From Micromonospora coxensis (GTDB taxonomy: Bacteria > Actinomycetota > Actinomycetes > Mycobacteriales > Micromonosporaceae), in the NCBI RefSeq assembly GCF_900090295.1, contig NZ_LT607753.1, positions 248,001-312,000 on the forward strand: a DNA stretch of 64,000 nt, given 5' to 3'. Below, piece by piece: positions 15,815-25,333 of the stretch. Positions within the stretch are counted from its first letter, which is position 1. Each line of letters starts with the position of its first letter. The translations under genes were made by a program, and so were the position numbers. The notes beneath the pieces are model-generated. The model did no database searches. It had not been told where the DNA came from and saw only the letters and a list, made by a program, of their open reading frames with translations.

Positions 15815-16519
15815 TCACCCGCCCGGTACGACGTTCCCGCCGAGCGCCGCGCGCAGACCGATCGTCACGACCGACAGCACCAGGCCCACCGCGAACCCCC
15901 AGGCCAGTCCGAGCAGACCGGAGTGCCGGTCGATCCGCCCGGTGGGGGGACGCCAGCACTCGGCGTACAGCCAGGCCAGCACGCCGAGGCCGAAGGGGGG
16001 CAGCAGCCCCAGCCAGAACCAGAACCAGCGGGTGCCGTGCCGCGGCGGCGGCCCGGTGACCAACGCCACCAGCCAGACCAGCCCGACCGCCATCGCGAGC
16101 ACGGACACCGCCACCGCCAGCACCGGGGCGGGGCCGCCGGGGTCGACGCCCGGAGGACGGACCGCGGTGAGTCGGGTGGTGTAGCCGTCCAGTCGGGATC
16201 CGGGACCCGTGCCGTCGGCCCCGAGGTCCACGGCACGGGTCTGCCCGCCGGGCGTCGTCCAGACGATGGTGGCGCCGTGCCGGTCCGTCCGGGCCTGCGC
16301 GATCCCCCCGAGGAACACCCCGTCGTCGATCCAGCCCTGCGCCCGGTCCCAGCCGCTCACCCGTCCGGCGGCGAGGTCGCGGTCCAGCCACGCGACGTCC
16401 ACCTGGCGTGGACTGGCCCACCAGGCCGACACCGCCCAGAGCAGCCAGCCGACGAGCAGCACCACGCTGAGCACCGGGCGACGCGCCGGCGGCCCGGGTG
16501 ACAGGAGAGGCTCGGACAC
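15815..16519 (-). CDS. Multi-pass membrane protein, unknown
   Basis: The 234-residue protein has a transmembrane segment near the N-terminus (16-34), an extracytoplasmic domain of about 95 residues and three more C-terminal segments (about 131-156, 165-184, 203-222) containing FWFWLGLLPPFGLGVLAWLY. No enzymatic motif is seen. It lies downstream of selB in the same direction (46-bp gap), but nothing ties it to selenium metabolism. Confidence 0.75.
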   Translation of the reverse strand: MSEPLLSPGPPARRPVLSVVLLVGWLLWAVSAWWASPRQVDVAWLDRDLAAGRVSGWDRAQGWIDDGVFLGGIAQARTDRHGATIVWTTPGGQTRAVDLGADGTGPGSRLDGYTTRLTAVRPPGVDPGGPAPVLAVAVSVLAMAVGLVWLVALVTGPPPRHGTRWFWFWLGLLPPFGLGVLAWLYAECWRPPTGRIDRHSGLLGLAWGFAVGLVLSVVTIGLRAALGGNVVPGG

Positions 16520-16565
16520 GCCGCCACGGTGTCATCCTCGGGCAACCCCGCCGCGCCGGGCAGGG

Positions 16566-18329
16566 TCAGGCCGGCGGGGCGACCACCTCGCGGGCGTCGT
16601 CGGGCAGCCGACGGGTGGCGCCACGGCGGTCCAGCAGCTCCAGCAGCGGCACCGCCACCCGGCGGGTGGTGTCCAGCGCCTGCCGGGCCGCGCTGAGCGT
16701 GAACGGCTGCGGCAGGGCGGCCAGCACCCGCACCGCGTCGTCGGCCGCGCCGGGCAGCAGCACCACGGTGTCGGCGAGACGCAGCAACGCGCCGGCGCGG
16801 ACCGCCGCACCGATCTCCCGGGGACCCAGGCCGAGGGCGGCGAGCCGGTCGGCCTCCGGGGCGCGGAACGGGTGGTCGGCGTACTCGGCGCGCACCCGCC
16901 GTACGGCCCGGGCCACCGGTTCGGGCAGCGTGTCGGCGGGGGCGCTGGTCACCCGGCCGGCGTGCAGCGTCAGCGGCGGCCGGACCAGGGCCGCCACGAG
17001 GGCCCGGTCGGGCAGGTCGAGACGGTGCCGCAGCACCTCGACCGGCGCTCCCGGTTCCAGTGGGTGCTCGCGGGCGTACCGGGTGACCTCCTCGACCAGC
17101 CGGATGCCCAGCCGCCGCCAGTGCCCGGGGTCGGCGAGCCAGTCCCCGGCCACCGGTCCGGCGGTGACGCCGACCCCCATCCGGGTCAGCTCGCCGACCC
17201 GGGCCAGCGACCGGCGGCGCAGCTCACCGGCGAGGTCGGGCCGTCCGTCGAGGTCGGCGAGGACAGTGGCCCGGGCCGCGGCGGCGCCCCGGCGGGTCAG
17301 CGGCGGCGGGTCCACGTCCAGCACCGTCACCCCACCGGCGACGTGGTGGCGGCCGGGGTCGCGCAGCAGCGCCCGGTCGCCGATGAGCAGCGGCAGCGGC
17401 CGGGCCAGCCGCAGCCGGACGGTGTCGACGCCGAGCGGTCGGACCCGGGCCGGCACGGCCGCCGCGCCGACGTGCAGGGTGAGCGTGGCCGGCAGGTCGG
17501 CCGCCCGGTCGCCGGCCACGCGCACGTCGACCAGGTCGGTGCGGTGGAACCGGCCGGGGGTCAGCAGGGCGTCGCCACGGGCCAGCCGGTCCCTCGGCAC
17601 GCCGCGCAGGTTCACCGCCACCCGGGCGACCGCCTCCACCTGTTCCCGGGCCGCGCCCAGGCGGTGCAGGCCGCGCACCCGGACCAGCTCACCGGTGTCG
17701 GCGAGGGCGAGTTGGTCGCCGACGCGCAGCCGGCCGCCGCCGAGGGTGCCGGTGACCACCGTGCCGCTGCCCCGCACGGTGAACGAGCGGTCCACCCAGA
17801 GCCGCACCGGGGCGTCCAGCACCGGGGCGGGCAGCCGGGCGACCAGCCGGTCCAGGGCGGCGCGCAACGCCGGCAGGCCGTCGCCGGTGCGGGCGCTGAC
17901 CGCGACCGCCTCGACCTCGCCGAGGGAGGTGGCGGCGATCTCCGCCCCGGCCGTCGCGATCGCCGCCGCCGGGTCGGCCAGGTCCGCGCGGGTCACCACG
18001 AGCAGCCCGTACGACACCCCGAGCGCGTCCAGCGCGGCCAGGTGCTCGGCGGACTGCGGCATCCAGCCCTCGTCGGCGGCGACCACGACCAGCGCGGCGG
18101 GCACCGGGCCGATGCCGGCGAGCATGTTCGGCACGAACCGCTCGTGGCCGGGCACGTCGACGAACGCGACGGTGTCGCCGGAGGGCAGCGTGGTCCAGGC
18201 GAAGCCGAGGTCGATGGTCATGCCCCGGCGACGTTCCTCGGCCCACCGGTCCGGTTCCATCCCGGTCAGCGCCCGGACCAGGGTGGACTTGCCGTGGTCG
18301 ACGTGTCCGGCGGTGGCGACGACGTGCAT
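16566..18329 (-). CDS. selB: Selenocysteine-specific elongation factor SelB
   Basis: The 587-residue GTPase delivers Sec-tRNA to UGA codons marked by an SECIS hairpin. It shows the P loop GHVDHGKS (8-15), switch I RRRGMTIDLGFAW, DVPGHERF and a TRAD specificity box. The second and third barrel domains (about 175-340) are followed by a long C-terminal winged-helix region (about 370-587) that binds the SECIS RNA. The ATG at 18329 is one base beyond the selA stop, so the two genes are coupled. The hairpin substrate is encoded in fdhA in this cluster. Confidence 0.95.
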   Translation of the reverse strand: MHVVATAGHVDHGKSTLVRALTGMEPDRWAEERRRGMTIDLGFAWTTLPSGDTVAFVDVPGHERFVPNMLAGIGPVPAALVVVAADEGWMPQSAEHLAALDALGVSYGLLVVTRADLADPAAAIATAGAEIAATSLGEVEAVAVSARTGDGLPALRAALDRLVARLPAPVLDAPVRLWVDRSFTVRGSGTVVTGTLGGGRLRVGDQLALADTGELVRVRGLHRLGAAREQVEAVARVAVNLRGVPRDRLARGDALLTPGRFHRTDLVDVRVAGDRAADLPATLTLHVGAAAVPARVRPLGVDTVRLRLARPLPLLIGDRALLRDPGRHHVAGGVTVLDVDPPPLTRRGAAAARATVLADLDGRPDLAGELRRRSLARVGELTRMGVGVTAGPVAGDWLADPGHWRRLGIRLVEEVTRYAREHPLEPGAPVEVLRHRLDLPDRALVAALVRPPLTLHAGRVTSAPADTLPEPVARAVRRVRAEYADHPFRAPEADRLAALGLGPREIGAAVRAGALLRLADTVVLLPGAADDAVRVLAALPQPFTLSAARQALDTTRRVAVPLLELLDRRGATRRLPDDAREVVAPPA

Positions 18330-18330
18330 G

Positions 18331-19629
18331 TCAGCCGGCCGCCCGCAGCACCGCCGCGCGCAGCGTGTCGTCGGCGGCGGCGGGCACGCAGCGCAGGTCC
18401 AGCAGGAGCCGGCCCCGCAGGATCCGGCCGAGCACCGGTGGGCTGCCCAGGCGCAGCGGCCCGGCGTACGACCCGGGCAGGCGCACCGCCCAGGAGTCCA
18501 GTTCGACGCCGGGGGCGCCGCCGCCACCGACCACGGCGACACTGGGCACCACCTCGGCCGGGCAGCCGTGCGCGCCGAGGGCGTCGCGCAGCCGTTCGGC
18601 GCGTTCCCGCAGCGCCGCCGGGTCGGCGTGCAGGGCGGCCCGGGTGGGCGTGCCGGGGCGGTGCAGGGTCGCCGCCAGCGCCGCCAGGGTCAGCTTGTCC
18701 ACCCGCAGCGCCCGGGTCAGGGGGTGCCGGCGCAGCCGCTCGACCAGGTCGGCGTCGCCGAGCAGCAGCCCGGCCTGCGGGCCGCCGAGCAGCTTGTCGC
18801 CGCTGGCGGTGACCAGGGTGGCCCCGGCGCGCAGGGCGCCGGCGGCGTCCGGCTCGTCGGGCAGCAGCGGGTCCGGCGCGAGCAGGCCGGAGCCGATGTC
18901 GACCACCACCGGCACGCCGAGGGTGGCCAGCTCGCGTACCGGCACGGCGGAGGTGAAGCCGGTGACGACGAAGTTCGACGGGTGCACCTTGAGCACGAAG
19001 CCGGTGTCCGGGCCGACGGCCCGGGCGTAGTCGGCAAGCGTGGTGCGGTTGGTGGTGCCGACCTCGCGCAGCCGCGCCCCGGTGCTCTCCAGCAGGTCGG
19101 GCAGGCGGAAGCCGTCCCCGATCTCGACCAGTTCGCCCCGGCTGACCACGATCTCCCGGCCGGCGGCGAGGGCGGTGGCGGCCAGCACCAGCGCGGCGGC
19201 CCCGTTGTTCACCACGTGCACGGCGGCGGCGTCGGGCACGGCGGCGGCGAGCGCGTCGAGGGCGTCCCGGCCGCGCCGGGCCCGCCGGCCGGTGCGCAGG
19301 TCCAGTTCCACGTCGGTGTGCCCGGCGGCGGCGACGACCGCCTCGACGGCGGCGTCCGACAGGGCCGCCCGGCCGAGGTTGGTGTGCAGCACGACGCCGG
19401 TGGCGTTGAGCACGGCCCGTGGCGTCGGCGCGGGCAGGGCGGCGAGCGCGGTGTCGCGTACCTCGTCGGGGGTGATCTCACCGCGCCGGGCGCGGCCCTG
19501 GGCGGCGACGACGGCGGCCTTGACCCGGTCCCGGCCGAGGGTGGCGACGGCCGCGACCAGCCCCGGGTCGGCGAGCAGGGTGTCGGTGCGCGGCACCCGC
19601 CGCCGCGGGTCGGCCACCGCCTCGCCCAT
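18331..19629 (-). CDS. selA: L-seryl-tRNA(Sec) selenium transferase SelA
   Basis: The 432-residue PLP enzyme converts Ser-tRNA(Sec) to Sec-tRNA(Sec) using selenophosphate. Visible signatures are NATGVVLHTNLGRA (75-88), VNNGAAA (140-146) and the PLP lysine in ASGDKLLGGPQAG (Lys 279). Full length. GGGAG precedes the ATG, and the tRNA-Sec gene ends 21 bp upstream, so selC, selA and selB could share a transcript. No selD is present in the window, so selenophosphate must come from elsewhere. Confidence 0.95.
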   Translation of the reverse strand: MGEAVADPRRRVPRTDTLLADPGLVAAVATLGRDRVKAAVVAAQGRARRGEITPDEVRDTALAALPAPTPRAVLNATGVVLHTNLGRAALSDAAVEAVVAAAGHTDVELDLRTGRRARRGRDALDALAAAVPDAAAVHVVNNGAAALVLAATALAAGREIVVSRGELVEIGDGFRLPDLLESTGARLREVGTTNRTTLADYARAVGPDTGFVLKVHPSNFVVTGFTSAVPVRELATLGVPVVVDIGSGLLAPDPLLPDEPDAAGALRAGATLVTASGDKLLGGPQAGLLLGDADLVERLRRHPLTRALRVDKLTLAALAATLHRPGTPTRAALHADPAALRERAERLRDALGAHGCPAEVVPSVAVVGGGGAPGVELDSWAVRLPGSYAGPLRLGSPPVLGRILRGRLLLDLRCVPAAADDTLRAAVLRAAG

Positions 19630-19650
19630 GCGTCATCTCCCGTGCTGCTT

Positions 19651-19748
19651 GGCGGAGACGGACGGGAATCGAACCCGCCTGGCCCGGGTACCGGACCACA
19701 CCGGTTTTGAAGACCGGGAGGGGCACCAGCCGCCTGAACGCCTCCGCC
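19651..19748 (-). tRNA. selC: tRNA-Sec (anticodon UCA)
   Basis: The 98-nt RNA has an extended acceptor stem (GGCGGAGG at 19748-19741 against TCTCCGCC near the 3' end) and anticodon TCA at 19710-19708 within GTCTTCAAAACC. It has the long variable arm of tRNA-Sec and the T arm GGCGGGTTCGATTCCCGTC. CCA is not encoded. The gene lies between nrfD and selA in the same orientation, 41 bp behind nrfD. Confidence 0.95.
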
Positions 19749-19789
19749 CAGGAGTCAACCACAGCGCCCGCCGGGGCGTGTGGCGAGGC

Positions 19790-20950
19790 TCAGACCTCGC
19801 CGGCCTCCCGGCGGCGGATCCGCTCCCGCTGCGGCAGCACCGTGTACTTCGGATCCCGGGCCGAGGCGACGCCGCCGTGGAAGATGCCGAACCGGGTGGC
19901 GACGGAGGCGGCCAGCAGCGCCGCGCCGGAGATCGCGGAGACCGCCCGGCTGCGCCGGCCGACCAGCGCGCCGGCCACCCCGGCGGCCGTCAGCGCCCGC
20001 CCGGCGCGCAGCAGCCGCCCGGCGGTGCCGGTCCGGTAGGGCTCGCTGAGCAGCCCGAGGCGGGTCTCCACCGAGTGCGCGCCCCACAGTTCCAGGGCCG
20101 CGCCGGCGACCGCGAGGCGTCGCGCCGGGCCGGCCTGCGCGCAGGGCGCGGCGATCAGGCCGACACCGGCGCCGCTGGCCAGGGCGCTGCCCGCGAAGAT
20201 GGTGGGCAGTTCCGGGTACGCCTCGTGCCAGGACGGCACCGCCGTCCCGGCCAGCAGCACCCCGGTGTACGTGGCCAGGGCGGGCGCGGTGGCGGCGGCG
20301 GCCAGCCCGGCGACCTGCCCGGCCGGCGGCAGCAGCCGACGGGCCAACCCGGGCACACCCCGCCTCGGCAGCCGGGACGCCACCTCGGCGATCGCCGCGA
20401 CCCCGGCGGCGGGGCCGTAGGCGCTGAGGATCCAGGTGCCCACCGACATCGGCGAGGTCGGCTTCGCCACCCGCAGCATGTGGTGGAACCGCGACGGCCG
20501 GCCGAGGTCGTTGATGAGGAAGTACGCGCTGGCGGTGACCGCGCCGAGCGCGGTGACCCGGCCGGCGCGGCGCAGCGCCGGCCGTCCGGTGAGCTGCCCA
20601 CCCGCGGCCAGCAGCGACGACCCGGCGGCGAGGCCGCCGGTGAACAGGTACGCGGCGATGTCCCAGCGCCACACCGGCGGCTTGAGGATCGGCCGGCCGT
20701 AGTACGAGGTGAACTCGGCCGCGGGGACGCGCAGCTCCTCACCGCCGCGACGGGTACGCCTGCGCCGGTCGAGCGGCGCGACGTCGCGGGGCGGGCGGGG
20801 TTCGGGGCTCGCTCCGGCGGGGCCCGCGCCGACCTTGCCGCCGTGGCCCAACTGGACCGACGGGCGTCCCGGGTGGACCGGGCCGCCGTGCGTCAGGCGC
20901 TGCCGGAACCGGCGGAACAGCTCGCCCACCTCGGGCCGTTGCGGACTCAC
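19790..20950 (-). CDS. NrfD/PsrC-type membrane subunit of formate dehydrogenase
   Basis: The 386-residue protein has a soluble N-terminus of about 85 residues, then FTSYYGRPILKPPVWRWDIA, the usual NrfD entry, and about eight transmembrane segments, including TASAYFLINDLGRPSRFHHM and PMSVGTWILSAYG. NrfD-type anchors lack haem and pass electrons from a Fe-S subunit to quinone. The GTG start overlaps the fdhB stop by 4 bp (GTGA) and has GGAGG upstream. It replaces the cytochrome b subunit (FdnI) of the E. coli enzyme. Confidence 0.9.
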   Translation of the reverse strand: MSPQRPEVGELFRRFRQRLTHGGPVHPGRPSVQLGHGGKVGAGPAGASPEPRPPRDVAPLDRRRRTRRGGEELRVPAAEFTSYYGRPILKPPVWRWDIAAYLFTGGLAAGSSLLAAGGQLTGRPALRRAGRVTALGAVTASAYFLINDLGRPSRFHHMLRVAKPTSPMSVGTWILSAYGPAAGVAAIAEVASRLPRRGVPGLARRLLPPAGQVAGLAAAATAPALATYTGVLLAGTAVPSWHEAYPELPTIFAGSALASGAGVGLIAAPCAQAGPARRLAVAGAALELWGAHSVETRLGLLSEPYRTGTAGRLLRAGRALTAAGVAGALVGRRSRAVSAISGAALLAASVATRFGIFHGGVASARDPKYTVLPQRERIRRREAGEV

Positions 20951-22047
20951 GACCGACCTCCGACGAACGCGGCGACGGTCGCCGCCGCCATGGCCAGCGC
21001 CGCCAGGCCGGCGCGCTTCCACATCCTCGGCAGGTCACGGGTGGTCACCACCGGGTCCGGTGGCAGGCCGTAGACCTCCGGCTCGTCCAGCAGCAGGAAG
21101 AACGCGCCGTCGCCGCCCACCCCGTCGGTCGGGTCGTGGCCGTAGAGGCGGGCCTCCGGCACGCCCCGCTCGTGCAGCTGCCCGACCCGCCGGGCGGCCC
21201 GCTCGCGCAGCTCGTCCAACGGGCCGTACTGGATCGACTCGGTGGGGCAGGCCTGCGCGCAGGCCGGGGTCATGCCCGCGCCCAGCCGGTCGTAGCAGAG
21301 CGTGCACTTCCACGCCCGGCCGTCGCCCTTGCGCTGGTCGATGACCCCGTACGGGCAGGCGGAGATGCAGTAGCCGCAGCCGTTGCAGATGTCCTCCTGC
21401 ACCACCACGGTGCCGAACTCGGTGCGGAACAGCGCGCCCGTGGGGCAGACGTCCAGGCAGGCCGCGTGGGTGCAGTGCTTGCACACGTCCGACATCATCA
21501 GCCAGCGGAAGTCGGTGCGCTCCTGCGCGCCGGTGCCCCGGCCCGGTGGCTGGGAGCCGGGCATCCCGAGGAACGCGGTCCCGTTCGACGCCGGCCCGCT
21601 CACCCCGGCCTCGGCGGACGCGTCGCCGGTGCGCGCGGTGGCGGCCATCCGGGCGGCGGCGTCGGCCGTGCCCGGCGGCACGCCCGGGTCGGTGCCCGAG
21701 CCGCCGGCGCTGCCCGCCGCCACCGCCGCCGACGCCGCGCTCGCCGAGCCGCCCGTCGGGGTGCCGGCGAACGGCGGCGTACGGTGCCCGGCCGGGCGGG
21801 GCTGCTCGATGAAGGCCACGTGCCGCCAGGAGTTCGCGGTCAGCGCGCCGGTGTTGTCGTACGACATGCCGAGCAGGTCGAAACCGGAGTCCGGGACGCC
21901 GTTCCACTCCTTGCAGGCCACCTCGCACGCCTTGCAGCCGATGCAGACGCTGGTGTCGGTGAAGAAGCCCATCCGGGGGCCCGCGTCGACCCAGCCGGCG
22001 TCCGGCGCCGGGTCGAGCGGGCCGTAGAGGCTGTTAGCGTCAGGCAT
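20947..22047 (-). CDS. fdhB: Formate dehydrogenase iron-sulphur subunit
   Basis: The 366-residue ferredoxin-like electron-transfer subunit has sixteen Cys in four 4Fe-4S motifs: 35/38/41/45, 189/192/197/201, 221/224/227/231 and 248/251/263/267. A C-terminal transmembrane helix (about 345-362) would anchor it, as in FdnH. An Ala/Gly/Ser-rich low-complexity insert (about 83-175) separates the first cluster motif from the others and is much longer than in FdnH. The start overlaps the fdhA end by 8 bp. Confidence 0.93.
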   Translation of the reverse strand: MPDANSLYGPLDPAPDAGWVDAGPRMGFFTDTSVCIGCKACEVACKEWNGVPDSGFDLLGMSYDNTGALTANSWRHVAFIEQPRPAGHRTPPFAGTPTGGSASAASAAVAAGSAGGSGTDPGVPPGTADAAARMAATARTGDASAEAGVSGPASNGTAFLGMPGSQPPGRGTGAQERTDFRWLMMSDVCKHCTHAACLDVCPTGALFRTEFGTVVVQEDICNGCGYCISACPYGVIDQRKGDGRAWKCTLCYDRLGAGMTPACAQACPTESIQYGPLDELRERAARRVGQLHERGVPEARLYGHDPTDGVGGDGAFFLLLDEPEVYGLPPDPVVTTRDLPRMWKRAGLAALAMAAATVAAFVGGRS

Positions 22048-25000
22048 CGGCGTGCTCCCCCGGCCCCTCGTCGGTCGGCGCGGCCGGACGGTCGACGGTC
22101 ACCATCGGCGGCGTCCGGCCGGGGACCAGGTCGGCCCGCCGCTGGTAGTCGGCGACCAGCTCACGCAGGGCCGGGCCGGTCGGCCGGCGTCCGGGGCGTA
22201 CGTCACAGGTGCCGATCTTGCTCTCCTGGATCAGGACGTTCGGATCCAGGGTGATGCCGAACAGGTCGTTGGCCGAGTCGCCGGTCACGATGCCCTCGAA
22301 CCCGAAGTGGTACGGCAACCAGAGCTGGTGGATCACCCGGCCGTCCACCCGCAACGGGGTGAGCCGGTCGGTGACCAGCACCTTCGCCTCGATCACCGCC
22401 CGGCCGCTGATCAGGTGCGCCCAGCCCAGGTGGGTCAGCCCCGCCTCGGCGGCCAGCTCCGGCGACACCTCCACGAACATCTCCGGCTGGAGTTCGGCCA
22501 GCGGCCGCACCGTCCGGCTCATCGCGCCGGCGGTGTGGTGCTCGGTGAGCCGGCTGACCGTGAACACGTACGGGAAGACCTGGCTGTGCTCCTGCGGCGG
22601 GCTCGGGTTCACCGAGTTCACCGGGTGCGCGTACACCTTGCGGGTCGGGTTGGCCTGCTGCCCGTACAGCGGGTTGCGCATCGGCGACTCGGCCGGCTCG
22701 AAGTGCGTCGGCAGCGGCCCGTCGAGCACCCCGCTCGGCGCGTACAGCCAGCCCTTGCCGTCGCCCTGCATGACGAACGGGTCGTCACCGGCGATGCCCT
22801 CCGGCCCGGCGGCGCCCTTCGGCGGCCGGTACGTCGGCGGCTTGGTCCGCTCGAAGTCCGGCACGTCGTACCCGGTCCACTCGGCCTTCTCCGGGTCCCA
22901 CCACACGTACCTCTTCCGCTCGCTCCACGGCCGGCCCTGCGGGTCGGCGGAGGCCCGGTTGTACAGGGTGCGCCGGTTCGCCGGCCAGGCCCAGCCCCAC
23001 TCGGCGGCCACCCAGTCCTGCTCGTGCCGGGACTTGCGCCGGGCGGCCTGGTTGACGCCGTCGGCGTAGATGCCCGAGTAGATCCAGCAGCCGATGGCGG
23101 TGGAGCCGTCGTCCCTCGCCTCGGCGAACGACGACAGCGGGCGGCCGGTCGCCAAATCGTACCCGTTGATCTCGCGCAGCACCGCCTCGGCGACCGGCTC
23201 GGCGTGCGGACCGTGCGTGGGATAGTCCCAGGCCAGGTCGAGCAGCGCCCGGTCGCGCGGCCGGTCCGAGCCGGCCAGCTTCTCCCGCAGCCGGCGGCCC
23301 AGGTGGTAGAAGAACCACAGCTCGGAGCGGGCGTCGCCGGGCGGGTCGACGGCCTTCTCCCGCCACTGCACCAGCCGCTGCGTCTGGGTGAAGGTGCCTT
23401 CCTTCTCCACGTGCGAGGCGGCGGGCAGGAAGAACACCTCGGTGCGGCACTGCTCCGGCACGATCTCGCCGGTGGCGACCTCCGGGCCGTTCTTCCAGAA
23501 CGTGGCGCTCTCGATCATGAACAGGTCGCGGACCACCAGCCAGTCGAGGTTGGCCATGCCGAGGCGCTGGGCACGGCCGTGCGCCGAGCCGACCGCCGGG
23601 TTCTGGCCGAGCAGGAAGTACCCCTTGACCTTGCCGTCGATCATGTTGAGCACCTGCTGGTAGGTGCCGTGGTCGCCGGTCATCCGGGGCAGGTAGCCGT
23701 AGCAGAAGTCGTTCTCCGGGGTCGCCGCGTCACCCCAGTACGCCTTGAGCAGGCTGGCGCCGAAGGCCCGCGCGTTGCCCCAGAAGCCCTTCCGGCCCGG
23801 GTGCCGGATGCTGTCCACCCACTCGTCGAAGCTCGGGTGGTCGGCGTGGTGCGGCATCGGCAGGTAGCCCGGCAGCAGGTTGAACAGGGTGGGGATGTCC
23901 GTCGAGCCCTGGATGCTGGCGTGTCCGCGCAGCGCCAGGATCCCGCCGCCCGGGCGGCCCATGTTGCCCAGCAGCAGCTGGATGATCGCGCCGGTGCGGA
24001 TGTACTGCACCCCGACGCTGTGCTGGGTCCAGCCCACCGAGTAGATCAGGCACCCGGTGCGCTCCCGGCCGGAGTTCTCCGTCCAGGCGCGGGCCAGCTC
24101 CAGGAACTTCTCCCGGGGGATCCCGCAGACCCGCTCCACCATCTCCGGGGTGTAGCGGGCGAAGTGCCGCTTCAGGATCTGGTAGACGCAGCGCGGGTGC
24201 TGCAACGTCTCGTCGCGCAGGGTCTGCCCGTGCACCTCCGCGCCGTGCGACTCGTGCCGCAGGCCGGCTGCGGTGTCGCGCTCCTTGGCGGTGTGGCCGC
24301 TGCCGGAGTCGGACTCGTGCCCCGCGTACTGCCAGCTGTCCTGCACGTAACTGTTGGTCTCCGGGTCGAAGCCGGAGAAGAGGCCGTCGCCGTCCTCGGC
24401 GTCGACGAACCGCTCGCTGACGATCGTCGCGGCGTTCGTGTACGCCAGCACGTACTCGCGGAAGTCCAGCTCGTTGGTCAGGATGTGGTTGACGACGCCG
24501 CCGAGCAGCGCGATGTCGGTGCCCGCGCGGATCGGCAGGTACGTGTCGGCCACCGCGCTGGTCCGGGTGAACCGGGGATCGACGTGGAAGACCTTCGCGC
24601 CCCGGCGCTTGGCCTCCATGACCCACTGGAAGCCCACCGGATGGGCCTCGGCCATGTTCGAGCCCTGGATGACGATGACGTCAGCGTTGGCGACGTCCTG
24701 CTGGAAGTCCGTCGCGCCACCGCGACCGAAGCTGGCCCCCAGACCGGGGACGGTGGCGGAGTGTCAAATCCGGGCCTGGTTCTCGATCTGCAGCGCCCCC
24801 ATCGCGGTGAACAGCTTCTTGATGAGGTAGTTCTCCTCGTTGTCCAGCGTCGCCCCGCCGAGGCTGGAGATGCCCAGCGTCCGGTTCAGCGGCCGGCCCT
24901 CGCTGTCGACGTCCTCCCAGGTCTCCTCGCGGGCGGCGAGGATCCGGTTGGCGATCATGTCGAGCGCGACGTCGAGCTCCAGGTCCTCCCACTCGGTGGC

Positions 25001-25333
25001 GTACGGCCGGCGGTAGCGGACCGTGGTCTGCCGCAGCGGGCTGGTGACCAGGCTCCTGCTGGCCGAGCCCTTCGGGCAGAGCCGGCCCCGGGAGATCGGG
25101 CTGTCCGGGTCGCCCTCGATCTGGGTGACCCGGCCGTCGGTGACGAAGACCCGCTGCCCGCAGCCCACCGCGCAGTACGGGCAGACCGAGCGGGCCACCG
25201 TGTCGGCGTCCTCGGTGCGGGCCGTCAGCCGCGCCGAGCGGGCGGACTGCGCCGCCGCGCCCCGGCCGAGCGGGTCGGTGCCGGTGAGCTGCCGGTAGAC
25301 CGGCCAGCCCTCGATGAAGGTACGGATCCCCAC
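22040..25333 (-). CDS. fdhA: Selenocysteine-containing formate dehydrogenase alpha subunit
   Basis: This molybdenum/tungsten bis-MGD enzyme oxidises formate to CO2. The frame is interrupted once, by TGA at 24766-24764 (codon 190), in the context ARI-UGA-HSATVPGLGASFGRGG. This aligns with the Sec site of E. coli FdnG/FdhF, and an SECIS-like hairpin follows. Upstream lies the 4Fe-4S motif CPYCAVGC...C (Cys 51, 54, 58, 86); downstream are MGD-binding segments such as QGSNMAEAHPVGFQW and the C-terminal domain. The product is about 1097 residues, near FdnG size. The GTG at 25333, preceded by GGAGGAGG, is the likely start; the frame is open to 25576. No Tat signal is seen, unlike FdnG. Confidence 0.93.
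24715..24766 (-). promoter_or_regulatory. Bacterial SECIS element at the UGA of fdhA
   Basis: Immediately after the UGA (24766-24764), TCCCC (24750-24746) pairs with GGGGG (24740-24736) around the apical loop GGTCT (24745-24741). An outer 8-bp stem joins 24758-24751 with 24722-24715. The loop starts 18 nt after UGA, the same spacing and GGUCU sequence as in E. coli fdhF, as I recall it. SelB should bind here. Confidence 0.85.

Noticed and set aside
16498..19710. Very long plus-strand frame antisense to selA and selB
   Set aside because: No domain or ribosome site; low-complexity Arg/Gly/Ala product typical of a shadow frame.
24764..24766. Apparent nonsense mutation splitting the formate dehydrogenase gene
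   Set aside because: The UGA is at the known Sec position, followed by an SECIS-like hairpin, and the cluster has selA, selB and tRNA-Sec.
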